The notes: generated by a model not told the origin, from the sequence alone. A stretch of DNA of 64,000 nucleotides from Citricoccus muralis (GCF_029637705.1 NZ_CP121252.1:1798001-1862000), one strand, 5' to 3'; shown: positions 19,456 to 29,781, counted from the stretch's first letter. A program made the numbers and translations.

Positions 19456-20687
19456 TGGAGCGGATCGCCCATCGATCCCGTCGCCTCATCCTCAGAGATT
19501 GGTTCGGGGATCGGTGCCAGCGCGGCGCGGAAGGACTCAAGATTCCGGCGTGTCTCCGACACAGAATCTCCCCCGAACTTCTCCATCACGGCGTCGGCGA
19601 CGACGAGTGCCACCATGGCTTCGGCAACCACGCCGGCGGCTGGAACCGCGCACACATCCGAGCGCTGGTGGTGTGCCTTCGTGGCCTGACCGGTGGACGT
19701 GTCGACAGTGGCCAGTGCCCGTGGCACGGTGGCAATCGGTTTCATTCCGGCACGCACGCGCAGCACTCCCCCGGTCGACATGCCGCCTTCGATACCGCCG
19801 GCGCGGTTCGAGGTGCGCACTGGGTCGCCCTGCTCGCCGCGAACAATCTCGTCGTGGGCCTGGCTACCGCGGCGGGTAGCGGTGGCGAAGCCGTCTCCGA
19901 CTTCCACCCCCTTGATCGCTTGGATACCCATCAACGCGGCGGCCAGACGTGAATCGAGTCGACGATCCCAGTGCACGTGGGAGCCCAGTCCCACCGGAGC
20001 CCCGTATACAAGCACCTCGACGACACCGCCCAGGGTCTCGCCTTCCTTGTGTGCGGCATCAACTTCGGTCACCATGCGGGCCGAAGTGTCGGCGTGGAAG
20101 CACCGCAGCGGATCCGCGTCCAAGTAGTTGACATCGCTCGGTGCCGGCAGCACGGCATCTTCCGGGGAGCTCACGGTTCCGACAGCGGTGGTGTGTGAGA
20201 CAGTGGTGATTCCGAGCTCCTGCAGGAAGGCTTGTGCCACTCGCCCCAGCGCCACACGCGCGGCCGTTTCACGGGCGGAAGCGCGCTCCAACAGCGGACG
20301 GGCCTCGTCGAAGCCGTATTTCTGCATGCCAGCCATGTCAGCGTGGCCGGGGCGGGGACGGGTCAGCGCAGCGTTGCGCGCCAGACCCTCCAGTTCGGCC
20401 TGATCCACCGGATCCGGAGACATCACTTTCTCCCATTTGGGCCATTCGGTATTGCCGATCTCAATGGCGATGGGTGATCCCAGCGTGGAACCGTGGCGCA
20501 CGCCGCCAATCAGCGTCACCTGGTCCTGTTCGAACTTCATCCGGGCACCGCGACCATAGCCGAGACGACGACGCGCCAAGGCGTCTTGGATCTCCTGCGT
20601 GGTGACAGGGATTCCCGCGGGCAACCCTTCGATCATCCCAACCAGAGCCGAACCGTGCGACTCTCCTGCTGTAAGCCAACGAACCAT
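19452..20687 (-). CDS. aroC: chorismate synthase
   Basis: AroC forms chorismate from EPSP with reduced FMN as cofactor. The start at 20687 gives [12 protein letters not shown], the normal family N-terminus (411 residues). An upstream in-frame start at 20729 adds 14 unlikely residues. The signature [18 protein letters not shown] and the final third with [16 protein letters not shown] are present. It lies between aroE and aroK. EPSP synthase (aroA) is not in this window. Confidence 0.96.
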   Translation of the reverse strand: MVRWLTAGESHGSALVGMIEGLPAGIPVTTQEIQDALARRRLGYGRGARMKFEQDQVTLIGGVRHGSTLGSPIAIEIGNTEWPKWEKVMSPDPVDQAELEGLARNAALTRPRPGHADMAGMQKYGFDEARPLLERASARETAARVALGRVAQAFLQELGITTVSHTTAVGTVSSPEDAVLPAPSDVNYLDADPLRCFHADTSARMVTEVDAAHKEGETLGGVVEVLVYGAPVGLGSHVHWDRRLDSRLAAALMGIQAIKGVEVGDGFATATRRGSQAHDEIVRGEQGDPVRTSNRAGGIEGGMSTGGVLRVRAGMKPIATVPRALATVDTSTGQATKAHHQRSDVCAVPAAGVVAEAMVALVVADAVMEKFGGDSVSETRRNLESFRAALAPIPEPISEDEATGSMGDPLQ

Positions 20688-20739
20688 GGGGTTGATTCTT
20701 TCATGTCGAGGATCCCCCTGGGGGATCATGTCGAATATC

Positions 20740-21615
20740 TCAGTGACGGGGAGGCAGACCTACCGCGTGGGCCATCGCCGCGGTCATAGCTGACCAGTCG
20801 ACGTCGGTGTTCTCGTCAACTCGCGCGGTGAAGAGCCTCACCTGCTCCACGGCCTGATACAACAGCATTTCCAACCCGGAGACCACCTGCCCGCCGCGCT
20901 CATTCCAATCGAGAGCTAAACGGGAGGGCCAGGGATCATAAGCGGCATCCAGCAGCGGCGGCAGTGCTCCAGCTGAGATCGTGGACGCAACCTCATCCGC
21001 TGCGCGCGGTGGCAGAGTGGAGACCAGCGCCCGGTGTCCCGGGGCTTCGGTTGCGAAATCATCCAGATGACCCACGGTGGCTTCTAGACCATAACTACGA
21101 GCCAATTCCAGATGGTCCGTGGCTTTGTCTGGGGTGCGAACCAGCAGCGACACCCCGTCCATCTGCATCAGATGCGCGGCCAGAATCGCGGCTGCAGCGG
21201 TACCGCCGCCCCCGAGGATGCCCATGGTGCCGCCCACCCTGGTCGCGTCATCGCCGGCGAAGCGCAGGGCCTCGACAATGCCGTCGACGTCGGTGTTGTG
21301 CCCGGTCGCACGCCCGTCGGCGTCGAAGACCACGGTGTTGAGGAAACCCAGTCGCTGTACGCGATCCGAGAGCTCGTCCATCAGCGGCACCATCCCACCC
21401 TTGAGGGGCATGGTGACGGAGAAACCCAACCAGTCCGAGGTCTTCCGGTCTTCGGAGCGGATCCCCGCGACGAATCCTGGCAGCTCGTCAACCGTCACGT
21501 CGTGCCGGCCGTAGTTGATGTCACGCTGTAAGTAGTCATAGGCGGCGGTATGCAGCGGTGGGGACTTCGAGTGGTCGATGGGGTGGCCGAGGACGGCTGC
21601 CTTCCGTTGGGGCAC
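20740..21615 (-). CDS. aroE: shikimate dehydrogenase
   Basis: AroE reduces 3-dehydroshikimate with NADPH. The N-terminal substrate motif is [12 protein letters not shown] and the catalytic Lys is in VTMPLKGGM. The nucleotide-binding glycine loop [11 protein letters not shown] is near residue 135. In HPIDHSKSP an Asp occupies a place where Gly is common; the two substrate serines are kept. The start is GTG at 21615. It sits 14 bases after mltG and about 50 bases before aroC. Confidence 0.93.
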   Translation of the reverse strand: MPQRKAAVLGHPIDHSKSPPLHTAAYDYLQRDINYGRHDVTVDELPGFVAGIRSEDRKTSDWLGFSVTMPLKGGMVPLMDELSDRVQRLGFLNTVVFDADGRATGHNTDVDGIVEALRFAGDDATRVGGTMGILGGGGTAAAAILAAHLMQMDGVSLLVRTPDKATDHLELARSYGLEATVGHLDDFATEAPGHRALVSTLPPRAADEVASTISAGALPPLLDAAYDPWPSRLALDWNERGGQVVSGLEMLLYQAVEQVRLFTARVDENTDVDWSAMTAAMAHAVGLPPRH

Positions 21616-21629
21616 GGTGGTTTCTACTT

Positions 21630-23180
21630 TCAGCAGTAATCCGGGTTGTCTGCGCAGTACTGGCGGAATTCCTGCTGGTACTGCTGGTGCTCCGCAAGGG
21701 TTTCGGAGAACTTGGTCTCACCGGTCTCAATATTGGTTGTGATCCAGTAATAGTACGAGTTGTCCTCGGGCTCGGCCGCGGCGTCAATCGCCGCAATGGA
21801 GGGAGCACCGATCGGGCCCGGAGGCAAACCTGGGTGGACGTAGGTGTTGTACTCGTTGGACGCGTCTTGTCGCTCTTCTGCCGTGAACTGCAGGTTGCGG
21901 ATGCCCAGGCCGTAGATCACCGTAGCATCGATCTGCAGCAGGCCATTGGTTTCGCTGTTGTCCGGACGCAGGCGGTTATTGATGATCCCGGCCACGCGGG
22001 CATAATCATCAGGACGCGCCTCCGCTTCGAGAATAGAAGCGATGGTGACGAGATCATACTGTTCTTGCTCGTCGGTGATGCCCAGACGCTCGAACTCCGT
22101 AATCGTCGGATCCACCGTCTGCTGAAGGATCTCCTCGGGACTCAAACCGCGTTCGAATCGGTACTGACCGACGGCGATGTAGCCTTCCAGGCTGTTGGCC
22201 TCCGCCGGGAGCCCAAACACGGTGGGGTCCGCCGCGGCCTCTTCGAATTCCTCTACGGAATACGACGTCTGTTCTGCCAGGGCTTCGAAGACCTCGGTGA
22301 TGCGCATTCCACTGTTGACGGGCACGTAATCCACGCTGGCGGCGCCGACGCGCAGTAGCACTGCGGCAGCATCCGAGGCCGGCATTTCCTCACGCAGGGC
22401 GTATTCACCGGGCTGAATGGTTTGTGTGGTGTCGACGTCGTCGAGCGCATTGAGGAACGCCTGGGTGGAAGCGACGATGTCTTCTTCCACCATGCGGTTG
22501 CCGATAACGATCGCGCCTTCGCCTGGGTTCACGGTGAAGGTGACTTCCTCGCCACCCGGTCCGGGGAAATCGTCGGGCTCGCCCAGATTGAACACGGAAC
22601 GGATGCCGTAGGCCAAGCCCACCAGCACCAGGACGAACACCAACAGCGACGATGCCATCACGATCATCATGCGACGACGGCGACGCCGACGCTCTTCGAG
22701 GCGTTGCTCACTGACCGTTACTGTGCCACCGCCCACGGTCTGATACCCCGGTGCTGGAGTGACCGGCAGAATGGTCTCCGCCGCATGATGGTCCGCGTCG
22801 GCTGCGTAGTCGTCATGACCGTCATGACCGTCAACAGCAGCGTCAGCGTCTGGCCCGGCAGGTGTCCTTGTCGCCTCGGCCGGCTCAAATTCTGTGGGGT
22901 ACCGGCGCTCATCGCGGGGGAACGGCGGGACGTCGCCGAGCCCGCGATCGCGGCTCGGCACCGGTGCTGGCAAAATCCGTTCAGGCGCTGGCGATTTCTT
23001 TTCGTCCATATTACGCTCAGTGGGCTGAGGTGGTTCACCTGGCTCGGATGACCCGGCTTGCGTGGGTTTGGGCGTGGCCGCCTCTTCACGGGCCAACTGC
23101 GCGGCTCGGTCACGCTCGCGCAGTTGGCGGCGTGTTAGCGGCGGGGAGTCGCCCTCAGGACGAGGTGCATCATCACTCAT
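21630..23180 (-). CDS. mltG: endolytic murein transglycosylase MltG (YceG-like)
   Basis: A 516-residue membrane-anchored lytic transglycosylase thought to cut nascent glycan strands and set peptidoglycan chain length. There is a cytoplasmic N-terminal region of about 160 residues, low in complexity and rich in Pro, Asp and His, then an Arg cluster, one membrane helix at about 171-193, and an extracytoplasmic YceG domain. The catalytic Glu is expected in ASILEAEA near residue 390. The family hallmark HPGLPPGPIGAPS is close to the C-terminus. It overlaps ruvX by 8 bases and precedes aroE, the standard actinobacterial order. Confidence 0.95.
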   Translation of the reverse strand: MSDDAPRPEGDSPPLTRRQLRERDRAAQLAREEAATPKPTQAGSSEPGEPPQPTERNMDEKKSPAPERILPAPVPSRDRGLGDVPPFPRDERRYPTEFEPAEATRTPAGPDADAAVDGHDGHDDYAADADHHAAETILPVTPAPGYQTVGGGTVTVSEQRLEERRRRRRRMMIVMASSLLVFVLVLVGLAYGIRSVFNLGEPDDFPGPGGEEVTFTVNPGEGAIVIGNRMVEEDIVASTQAFLNALDDVDTTQTIQPGEYALREEMPASDAAAVLLRVGAASVDYVPVNSGMRITEVFEALAEQTSYSVEEFEEAAADPTVFGLPAEANSLEGYIAVGQYRFERGLSPEEILQQTVDPTITEFERLGITDEQEQYDLVTIASILEAEARPDDYARVAGIINNRLRPDNSETNGLLQIDATVIYGLGIRNLQFTAEERQDASNEYNTYVHPGLPPGPIGAPSIAAIDAAAEPEDNSYYYWITTNIETGETKFSETLAEHQQYQQEFRQYCADNPDYC

Positions 23181-23721
23181 GCGACTGTGCCGCCCCTTCC
23201 GTGGGTTGTGGCGTTTCGGTCATGACAACCACACGCCCGATGTTCTCACCCTGAGATTGTTCCATGTCCAGGGCGTGTTGAAGAATATGAACCGCCGCCA
23301 CCTGGTCGATCACCGAACGCTGTTCCCGCGTGGTTCTCCCGGCTTCATGCAGGTCACGGCTAGCGCTGACCGTGCTGAGCCGCTCGTCCACCAGGCGGAC
23401 CTCGATCCCCGATTCGTTCCTGTCTAACAGTCGGCGCAGCTGTTCGGCGTACTGCACCGCATCGAGCGTGGAGGCAGTCTCCTCCCCCTGGAGATTGAGC
23501 GGGTATCCCACGTAGATCAGGGTTGCCCCGCGCTCGACCGCTTGTTTGACGATGATGCGCTGGTCGAACCGCTTCTTGGGGTCACGGAAGAGTGTCTCCA
23601 CCGGGGTGGCCAGGATTCCGCCTGGGTCACTCGCGGCCACCCCCACCCGCGCGCGACCGACGTCGATGCCCAAGCGGGCACCGCGGGGGCGCTGAGGCGG
23701 AGTGGTGGCGGTGGTGCTCAT
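23173..23721 (-). CDS. ruvX: putative Holliday junction resolvase / pre-16S rRNA nuclease RuvX (YqgF)
   Basis: A 182-residue RNase H-fold nuclease. The first acidic residue is in LGIDVGRARVGVA, the second in RLVDERLST, and the C-terminal Asp lies in VIDQVAAVHILQ. In E. coli YqgF matures the 16S rRNA 5' end, and resolvase activity has been suggested in other species. It lies between alaS and mltG, the usual context. Confidence 0.93.
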   Translation of the reverse strand: MSTTATTPPQRPRGARLGIDVGRARVGVAASDPGGILATPVETLFRDPKKRFDQRIIVKQAVERGATLIYVGYPLNLQGEETASTLDAVQYAEQLRRLLDRNESGIEVRLVDERLSTVSASRDLHEAGRTTREQRSVIDQVAAVHILQHALDMEQSQGENIGRVVVMTETPQPTEGAAQSHE

Positions 23722-23726
23722 GGTGT

Positions 23727-26420
23727 TCAGCTCTGGTTCTGCAACGTAGCGTCACGCAGGGCTTGTAGAGCCGTCTCGACCTGGTCCAGCCGGGATCCAC
23801 CACCCTGGGCCAGATCGTCTTTGCCGCCGCCACCGCCACCGAGTACACCGCAGGCGATCTTGACCAGCGCGCCAGCTTTGACACCGGCGTCACGTGCGCC
23901 CTGGTTGGTGGCTACCACCACGAGGGGACGGCCCTTGGATTCGGCGGTCATCGCGACGACGACCGATTCCTTGCCCGCTTGTTCGAGTCGCGCACGCAGG
24001 TCCATGACGACGCTGCGCAGGTCATCGGCAGACGCCACGGCGCCGAGGTGGCGGGACAACAGAGTGACGGAACCGACCGGCTCGGCGGCGTCGAGCATGC
24101 GCCCGGCTTCGGCCTGTAGCTGCGCCGAACGCAGGGTGGCCAGTTCTTTCTCCACCTCGCGCAGCTTTGCCAGGGTCGCAGCGACCCGGTCTGGAACCTG
24201 GTCGGCGGGTGCCTTCAGCATCTCGGTGAGCTGGTTGAGCAAGGTGCGCTCCGCAGCGAAGTGCTGGAAGGCGTCCAAGCCGACAAAAGCCTCCACACGT
24301 CGGTTGCCGGAGCCCACGGACTGTTCGCCGAGCAACGCAAGGGTTCCGATCTCTGTAGTGGCCCCCACGTGGGTGCCGCCGCAGAGTTCACGTGACCAAG
24401 CGCCGTTGATTTCCACCATGCGCACCTGGTCGCCGTACTTCTCACCGAAGAGCATCATGGCACCGGCCTCTTTCGCCTGGTCCAGCGACATTTCGCGGGT
24501 CACCACGGTGTGGTTGTCGCGGATGGCAAGGTTCGCGATCTCTTCGACTTCCTGCTTGGCACCATCGCTCAGGGCATCCTGCCAGCGGAAGTCGAAGCGC
24601 AGATAGCCTTCTTTGTTGAAAGAACCGGCCTGGGTGGCCTCGTTGCCCAGCACCTGGCGCAGTGCCGAGTGGATGAGGTGGGTGCCGGTGTGGGCCTTCT
24701 GTGCGTCGAGACGACGGCGCAGGTCGATCTGTCCCAGGGCGTTGGCCCCGGCGGGCACCTCGCCCTCCTTGACGACGACGCGGTGCACGCTCAAACCCTT
24801 GACCGGCGCCTGGACGTCCTTGACCTCCAACACGAACCCGTCACCGGTGATCAAACCCGTGTCTGCAGCCTGGCCACCCGCTTCAGCGTAGAAGGGGGTG
24901 GCGTCGAGGACGACGTCGAGCTCCTGACCGGACTGCCCGAAGCCAACCGGCTGGCCATCCAGCAACAGGCCTCGGATCTGTGATTCAGTGGTGTGCTCGG
25001 TGTAGCCGGTGAACACCGTGTCGCCAGCGGCGTGGAGTTCTCGGTAGGCGCTGATGTCGGCATGGCCAGCTTTCTTAGACTTCGCGTCTTGGCGGGCCCG
25101 GTCGCGCTGCTCGGTCATCAACCGGCGGAATTCGGTCTCGTTGACGCTGACTCCGGCCTCAGCGGCCATCTCCAGAGTCAAATCGATCGGGAAACCATAC
25201 GTGTCATGCAGCTCGAAAGCATCGGCGCCGGACAGGGTGCCATTCTCTGCGCGTGCGATGGACACCGCCGTTTCCAGGCGCGAGGTACCGGCCGTGATGG
25301 TGCGTAGGAAGGCCTTCTCCTCTGCGTAGGCGATCCGGGCGATGCGCTCGAAATCATTCTCGACAACCGGGTAGGTGCCCTTCATGGCATCGCGGGACAC
25401 CGGCAGCAGTTGCGGCAGCACCGGCTCGGTGACTCCCATCAGGCGCATGGCGCGGACGGCACGGCGAATGAGGCGGCGTAGCACGTAGCCGCCGCCCTCG
25501 TTGCCGGGGACCACACCGTCGGAAATCAGCATTAGCGCGGAGCGGATGTGGTCGGCCACCACGCGCAACCGGACGTCGTCGTCGTAGCTGGGGTCCTGCG
25601 GGTCTTCCGAGGAGGTGTAGCTCTTGCCGGCCAGCTCGGCGGCACGGTCGAGCACCGGACGCACTTGATCGGTCTCGTACATGTTGTTGACGCCCTGCAG
25701 GATCATCGCCAGGCGCTCCAGTCCCATGCCGGTGTCGATGTTCTTGTGCTTGAGCTCGCCGATCACGTCAAAGTCCACCGCGGAGCGTACCTCACCGAGC
25801 TGGTACTGCATGAATACCAGGTTCCAGATCTCGATATAGCGGGTGTCGTCCACGGCTGGCCCGCCATCGAGCCCGTATTCGGGACCGCGGTCGTAGAAAA
25901 TCTCGGAGTCTGGTCCGCCGGGGCCGGAACCGCCGGTGTGCCAGTAATTGTCTGCAGCACCCAGACGCTGGATTCGCTCGGCGGGTACACCCACAACGTC
26001 GCGCCAGATGCGCTCGGCTTCATCGTCTTCCTCGTAGACGGTAACCCACAGCCGCTCCGGGTCGAGACCGAAACCGCCGTCGGCCTGAGAGGTGGTGAGC
26101 AGCTCCCAGGCCATCGGGATGGCGGTCTCTTTGAAGTAGTCCCCGAAGGAGAAGTTGCCGCACATCTGGAAGAACGTGCCGTGACGTACTGTCTTACCGA
26201 CTTCTTCAATGTCGGCGGTACGAATGCATTTCTGCACGCTGACAGCCCGCGAGAAGGGCGGGGTCTGCTGACCCAGGAAGTACGGGATGAAGGGCACCAT
26301 CCCGGCGATGGTGAACAGCAGGGAAGGATCTGGAGACACCAGGGAGGCCGAGGGCACCACGGTGTGCTTCTTCGATTCGAAGAACGTCGTCCAGGTCTTC
26401 GCGATCTCGTGCGACTTCAT
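23727..26420 (-). CDS. alaS: alanyl-tRNA synthetase
   Basis: A full-length (897-residue) class II synthetase that charges tRNA-Ala. The N-terminal catalytic domain (motif 1 region with TFFESKKHTVVPSASL; QKCIRTADIEEVGKT) is followed by the tRNA-recognition helices. The editing domain has zinc ligands in HTGTHLIHSALRQ and CGGTHVGATTE. The C-terminal C-Ala/DHHA1 domain ends with the Gly-rich GVLGGGGGGKDDLAQGGG. It is placed between the DUF6167 gene and ruvX. Confidence 0.98.
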   Translation of the reverse strand: MKSHEIAKTWTTFFESKKHTVVPSASLVSPDPSLLFTIAGMVPFIPYFLGQQTPPFSRAVSVQKCIRTADIEEVGKTVRHGTFFQMCGNFSFGDYFKETAIPMAWELLTTSQADGGFGLDPERLWVTVYEEDDEAERIWRDVVGVPAERIQRLGAADNYWHTGGSGPGGPDSEIFYDRGPEYGLDGGPAVDDTRYIEIWNLVFMQYQLGEVRSAVDFDVIGELKHKNIDTGMGLERLAMILQGVNNMYETDQVRPVLDRAAELAGKSYTSSEDPQDPSYDDDVRLRVVADHIRSALMLISDGVVPGNEGGGYVLRRLIRRAVRAMRLMGVTEPVLPQLLPVSRDAMKGTYPVVENDFERIARIAYAEEKAFLRTITAGTSRLETAVSIARAENGTLSGADAFELHDTYGFPIDLTLEMAAEAGVSVNETEFRRLMTEQRDRARQDAKSKKAGHADISAYRELHAAGDTVFTGYTEHTTESQIRGLLLDGQPVGFGQSGQELDVVLDATPFYAEAGGQAADTGLITGDGFVLEVKDVQAPVKGLSVHRVVVKEGEVPAGANALGQIDLRRRLDAQKAHTGTHLIHSALRQVLGNEATQAGSFNKEGYLRFDFRWQDALSDGAKQEVEEIANLAIRDNHTVVTREMSLDQAKEAGAMMLFGEKYGDQVRMVEINGAWSRELCGGTHVGATTEIGTLALLGEQSVGSGNRRVEAFVGLDAFQHFAAERTLLNQLTEMLKAPADQVPDRVAATLAKLREVEKELATLRSAQLQAEAGRMLDAAEPVGSVTLLSRHLGAVASADDLRSVVMDLRARLEQAGKESVVVAMTAESKGRPLVVVATNQGARDAGVKAGALVKIACGVLGGGGGGKDDLAQGGGSRLDQVETALQALRDATLQNQS

Positions 26421-26426
26421 TCCTGC

Positions 26427-26765
26427 TTATGCCTGCTTCCGGGGGTGAGACGGGTCAGTGGGAGTAACGGGGGACGACGTACGCGTGACATCCGATGCGG
26501 TGCCGGTGATGATGTCGTCGGCTTGAGTGGACCAGCCGGGAATCTCGGCGCGCAGCTGGCCAATGAACGATCGGGCACCTTCGGACAACGCGGTGGCGGC
26601 TGCCTGGCCCGCGGTACGACCGAGGTTCTCGGGCGCAAAGGTGGTGCGGAGGGATTCTTCGGCCTGCACGACGGCGGCGTCGCGGCCTTTGTTGATCAAG
26701 GAGTGTCCGAACCACCCTGCGGCGGCTCCCACTCCGATCAGCAGTACGCGCTTGATCACCGGCAC
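26427..26765 (-). CDS. DUF6167-like small membrane-associated protein
   Basis: A 112-residue protein with an N-terminal hydrophobic helix (RVLLIGVGAAAGWFGHSLI) and a soluble tail. Its position directly upstream of alaS and downstream of rpsD, and the N-terminal pattern, match the DUF6167 family found in actinobacteria. The function is unknown. In many relatives a DUF948 gene lies between rpsD and this gene; here the space is 192 bases with no gene. Confidence 0.7.
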   Translation of the reverse strand: MPVIKRVLLIGVGAAAGWFGHSLINKGRDAAVVQAEESLRTTFAPENLGRTAGQAAATALSEGARSFIGQLRAEIPGWSTQADDIITGTASDVTRTSSPVTPTDPSHPRKQA

Positions 26766-26890
26766 GTCCTTTCCCGCAGGCCGAGCAACTCTCGTCCTGC
26801 CGTTCGTTCACACATCCTGGACTACTGTACCGAAATTCATGGAGGTTAGATGAGAACGCGGTACAGCTGCGCCGTGATTCCCCGGGAAAA

Positions 26891-26930
26891 GCTTCGGCCC
26901 GGAACACCAACAGGTGTTCCGGGCCGAAGC
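26891..26930 (-). terminator. rho-independent terminator after rpsD
   Basis: Perfect 18-bp inverted repeat (arms 26891-26908 and 26913-26930) with a 4-base loop. On the minus strand it is followed by TTTTCCC. It lies 27 bases after the rpsD stop and would separate rpsD from the DUF6167-alaS run. Confidence 0.9.
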
Positions 26931-26957
26931 GGTATCAACGGCTGGAGCCGTCGAGGA

Positions 26958-27587
26958 TCAGCGTGCGTAGTACTCGACCACGAGGTTCTCTTCACAGGTC
27001 ACGGGGACCTCGGAGCGCTTCGGGGCGCGAGTCAGCTTAGCCTGCAGCTTGTCGATTTCAACGTCCAGGTAGCCCGGGGTGGCGGGCAGCACTTCCTGGT
27101 GAGCGCCGGTAGCGGCGATCTGGAAGGGGACCATCTTCTCGGAGCGGGTGTGCACGTGCACCAGCTGGCCCGGCTTCACGCGGAAGGACGGGCGGTCCAC
27201 GCGCTGGCCGTCGACCAGGATGTGGCGGTGTACGACGAGCTGGCGTGCCTGCTGGATGGTGCGGGCGAAGCCAGCGCGCAGCACGAGGGCGTCCAGACGC
27301 GACTCGAGCAGCTCGATGAGAGTCTCACCTGTCAGACCCGACTGGCGCTTGGCCTCTTCGTAGTAGCGGCGCATCTGCGCCTCACGGATGTTGTACTGAG
27401 CGCGGAGACGCTGCTTCTCCTTCAGACGCACAGCGTAGTCGGAGTCAGCGCGACGACGGGCGCGGCCGTGCTGGCCGGGACCGTACGGACGGCGCTCCAT
27501 GTACTTCTCTGCCTTGGGGGTCAGAGCGATGCCGAGCGCGCGCGAGTGGCGCACGGTGCGGCGGGTGCGAAGGGTGCGGTTAGCCAC
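26958..27587 (-). CDS. rpsD: 30S ribosomal protein S4
   Basis: A 209-residue primary 16S rRNA-binding protein and translational accuracy factor. The N-terminal MANRTLRTRRTVRHSRALG and YGPGQHGRARRR, then the S4 RNA-binding domain (LESRLDALVLRAGFART, VDGQRVDRPSFRVKPGQ), are typical of actinobacterial S4. There is no CxxC zinc motif, so it is the zinc-free form. The GTG start has AAAGG upstream. It is transcribed alone and ends at a strong terminator. The 238 bases upstream hold no gene and must carry its promoter, which I could not place. Confidence 0.98.
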   Translation of the reverse strand: MANRTLRTRRTVRHSRALGIALTPKAEKYMERRPYGPGQHGRARRRADSDYAVRLKEKQRLRAQYNIREAQMRRYYEEAKRQSGLTGETLIELLESRLDALVLRAGFARTIQQARQLVVHRHILVDGQRVDRPSFRVKPGQLVHVHTRSEKMVPFQIAATGAHQEVLPATPGYLDVEIDKLQAKLTRAPKRSEVPVTCEENLVVEYYAR

Positions 27588-27749
27588 GAGGGACCTTTCT
27601 TGTCATACGGCATGATCTGGTTTGTTATCGCTCAGCGACAAGGAACACCGCAGAATGGGTGAACGAAGAGCCGGCGAATCCTGGCCTCCGCAATGAATCA
27701 ACACCGGAGAGCTGAGGGGCATGCCGTCGCCCGTCATTACTACCAACAC

Positions 27750-27764
27750 GTGCTCAGTGAGCAC
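27750..27764. repeat. 15-bp palindrome between rpsD and rarA
   Basis: GTGCTCA-G-TGAGCAC is a perfect inverted repeat in the intergenic space downstream of rarA and upstream of rpsD. No T-run follows, so a terminator is doubtful; it may be an operator. Support is only the symmetry. Confidence 0.35.
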
Positions 27765-27825
27765 AGTTGTGCCAGACAGCAGACCATCCTAGCACGATCA
27801 AGCATTGAGCCTGAACCAGGCGACG

Positions 27826-29244
27826 CTAGCCCCGCTCGCCTCGAAGCAGGCGACGAAGCGCGGCCACTCGGTCCGATAGGGTTCGCTCCACGCCATTGGA
27901 CGTTGGCTGGTAATACTCGCGGCCGGCCAGAGTGTCAGGCAGGTATTGCTGGGCAGCCACCGAGTGCGGGGCGTCATGGGCGTAAATGTAGCCTTTTCCG
28001 TGACCCATCGCCGCGGCCCCCGGATAGTGGGCATCACGCAGATGCAGCGGAACGACACCGCCCTTGCCCGCCTGAACATCCGCCATGGCCTTGTTGATGC
28101 CTTCGTACGCTCGGTTCGATTTAGGCGCGGTGGCCAGGTGCACCACCGCCTCGGCCAGCGGGATCCGCCCTTCCGGCATCCCGATCATCTGCACCGCTTG
28201 GGCCGCCGCAACCGCAGTCTGCAGTGCGGTCGGGTCAGCCATCCCAATGTCTTCGGACGCCGAGATGATGAGTCGTCGTGCGATGAAGCGCGGGTCCTCA
28301 CCGGCTTCGATCATCCGCGCCAGATAGTGCAGCGACGCGTCCACGTCGGATCCGCGGATGGATTTAATGAATGCACTGATCACATCGTAGTGCTGATCGC
28401 CATCTTTGTCGTAGCGCACGATGGCCCGGTCCATGGCGCGTGCGGCGTCGTCCAGGGTCATCGGAACCGGGCCTTCGGGGTTGTCGGCCTGGTCCAGCGC
28501 CACCCCCGCGGCTGCTTCCAGTGTGGTGAGCGCCCGACGCGCATCGCCCTGCGCCATGCGGACCAGGTACTCGACCGTCTCGTCGTCGGCGACCACTCCC
28601 CCGCCCAGACCGCGTTCGTCATCGATGGCGCGGTGGATGAGACCGGTGATGTCCTTATCGGTCAGCGGCTTCAAGGTGAGCATCAGTGATCGCGAGAGCA
28701 GTGGCGAGATGACGGAGAAGGACGGATTTTCGGTGGTGGCCGCCACCAGAACAACCCAGCGGTTTTCCACCCCGGGCAACAGCGCATCCTGCTGCGCCTT
28801 GTTGAACCGGTGGATCTCGTCGAGGAACAAAATCGTGGTGCGTCCGTGGAGGTCCCGATCGGTCAGCGCCTGATCCATGACCCGGCGTACGTCTTTGACC
28901 CCGGCGGAAATGGCGGAGAGTTCGACGAATTTTCGCCCGGTACCGCGGGCGATCACCGTGGCTAACGTTGTCTTTCCGGTCCCCGGAGGCCCGTAGAGAA
29001 TCAGCGAGGAGGGTCCGGTCGCAGAACGCAGGCCCGAGGGCTCGGCTTCGACCAGTTTGCGCAACGGCGAACCCGGTGCCAATAAGTGTTGCTGTCCCAC
29101 CACATCGTCCAGAGACCGCGGACGCATGCGCACGGCCAAGGGGGCGGCGGAGTGTCCGGATCCGGACAGGGTGGCGGATTCCACCTCAGCGGGGCCGTCG
29201 GAAGGCTCGACTCCGCCGATCGAGCTGAAGAGATCACTCACCAT
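27826..29244 (-). CDS. rarA: replication-associated recombination protein A (RarA/MgsA)
   Basis: A 472-residue AAA+ ATPase that acts at stalled replication forks. Walker A is [13 protein letters not shown] near residue 90 and Walker B is [19 protein letters not shown]. Sensor-type residues and the C-terminal clamp-loader-like tetramerisation domain ([16 protein letters not shown]-like segment; [14 protein letters not shown]) follow. It is the usual neighbour of aspS and hisS in actinobacteria. The dtd gene is divergent, 74 bases away. Confidence 0.95.
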   Translation of the reverse strand: MVSDLFSSIGGVEPSDGPAEVESATLSGSGHSAAPLAVRMRPRSLDDVVGQQHLLAPGSPLRKLVEAEPSGLRSATGPSSLILYGPPGTGKTTLATVIARGTGRKFVELSAISAGVKDVRRVMDQALTDRDLHGRTTILFLDEIHRFNKAQQDALLPGVENRWVVLVAATTENPSFSVISPLLSRSLMLTLKPLTDKDITGLIHRAIDDERGLGGGVVADDETVEYLVRMAQGDARRALTTLEAAAGVALDQADNPEGPVPMTLDDAARAMDRAIVRYDKDGDQHYDVISAFIKSIRGSDVDASLHYLARMIEAGEDPRFIARRLIISASEDIGMADPTALQTAVAAAQAVQMIGMPEGRIPLAEAVVHLATAPKSNRAYEGINKAMADVQAGKGGVVPLHLRDAHYPGAAAMGHGKGYIYAHDAPHSVAAQQYLPDTLAGREYYQPTSNGVERTLSDRVAALRRLLRGERG

Positions 29245-29306
29245 TCCAGCGTAGCCCTCTCCTTGACGCGGCGCATTGCGCCTCTTCGATCGAACGAGCC
29301 TGTGCC

Positions 29307-29312
29307 TACACT
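29307..29312 (+). promoter_or_regulatory. -10 box for a leaderless dtd transcript
   Basis: TACACT (TAnnnT) lies exactly 6 bases before the dtd ATG, and there is no ribosome binding site. This is the spacing seen for leaderless mRNAs in actinobacteria. A -35 is not clear. Confidence 0.5.
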
Positions 29313-29318
29313 GTTCGC

Positions 29319-29777
29319 ATGAAGGCAGTTGTACAACGAGTCCGTCGCGCCCAGGTCACCGTCGATGATGAGGTGGTGGGACAGATCGACGAACCTGGAC
29401 TGACCGTACTGGTCGGTGTCAGCACCGTCGATACCGAGTCGGAGGCCGATCTCCTCGCGGAGAAGCTCTACCGGTTGCGCATCTTGGAAAACGAGGCGTC
29501 CTGCGAGAGCTCCGGTGCACCGTTGCTCGTGATCAGCCAGTTCACCCTCTATGGCGATGTCCGCCGTGGTCGGCGTCCTTCGTGGTCCGATGCGGCGCGC
29601 CCGGACCAAGCAGAGCCGCTGTACCGCCGCGTCGTCGAGACGCTACGGGGTTTTGGCGCTCGGGTTGAAACGGGACGTTTCGGCGCCATGATGGACGTCA
29701 GCTTGGTGAACGCCGGACCCTTCACGGTGCTCATCGATAGCGATGAGTTGCGTAGGCCCCGGCGCTCTACCAGCTGA
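29319..29777 (+). CDS. dtd: D-aminoacyl-tRNA deacylase
   Basis: A 152-residue homodimeric enzyme that removes D-amino acids (and glycine mischarged on tRNA-Ala) from tRNA. The catalytic motifs SQFTLYGD near residue 78 and NAGPFT near residue 137 are present. The latter corresponds to the NxGPxT cross-subunit motif, with Phe where Val is usual. Its stop is 5 bases from the convergent aspS stop. No ribosome binding site is seen, and a -10 box sits 6 bases upstream, so it is probably leaderless. Confidence 0.94.
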   Translation: MKAVVQRVRRAQVTVDDEVVGQIDEPGLTVLVGVSTVDTESEADLLAEKLYRLRILENEASCESSGAPLLVISQFTLYGDVRRGRRPSWSDAARPDQAEPLYRRVVETLRGFGARVETGRFGAMMDVSLVNAGPFTVLIDSDELRRPRRSTS

Positions 29778-29781
29778 CGAA

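Noticed and set aside
23542-24606. 354-codon plus-strand open frame over ruvX and alaS
   Set aside because: Ser/Arg/Ala-rich antisense shadow of the alaS C-terminal region.
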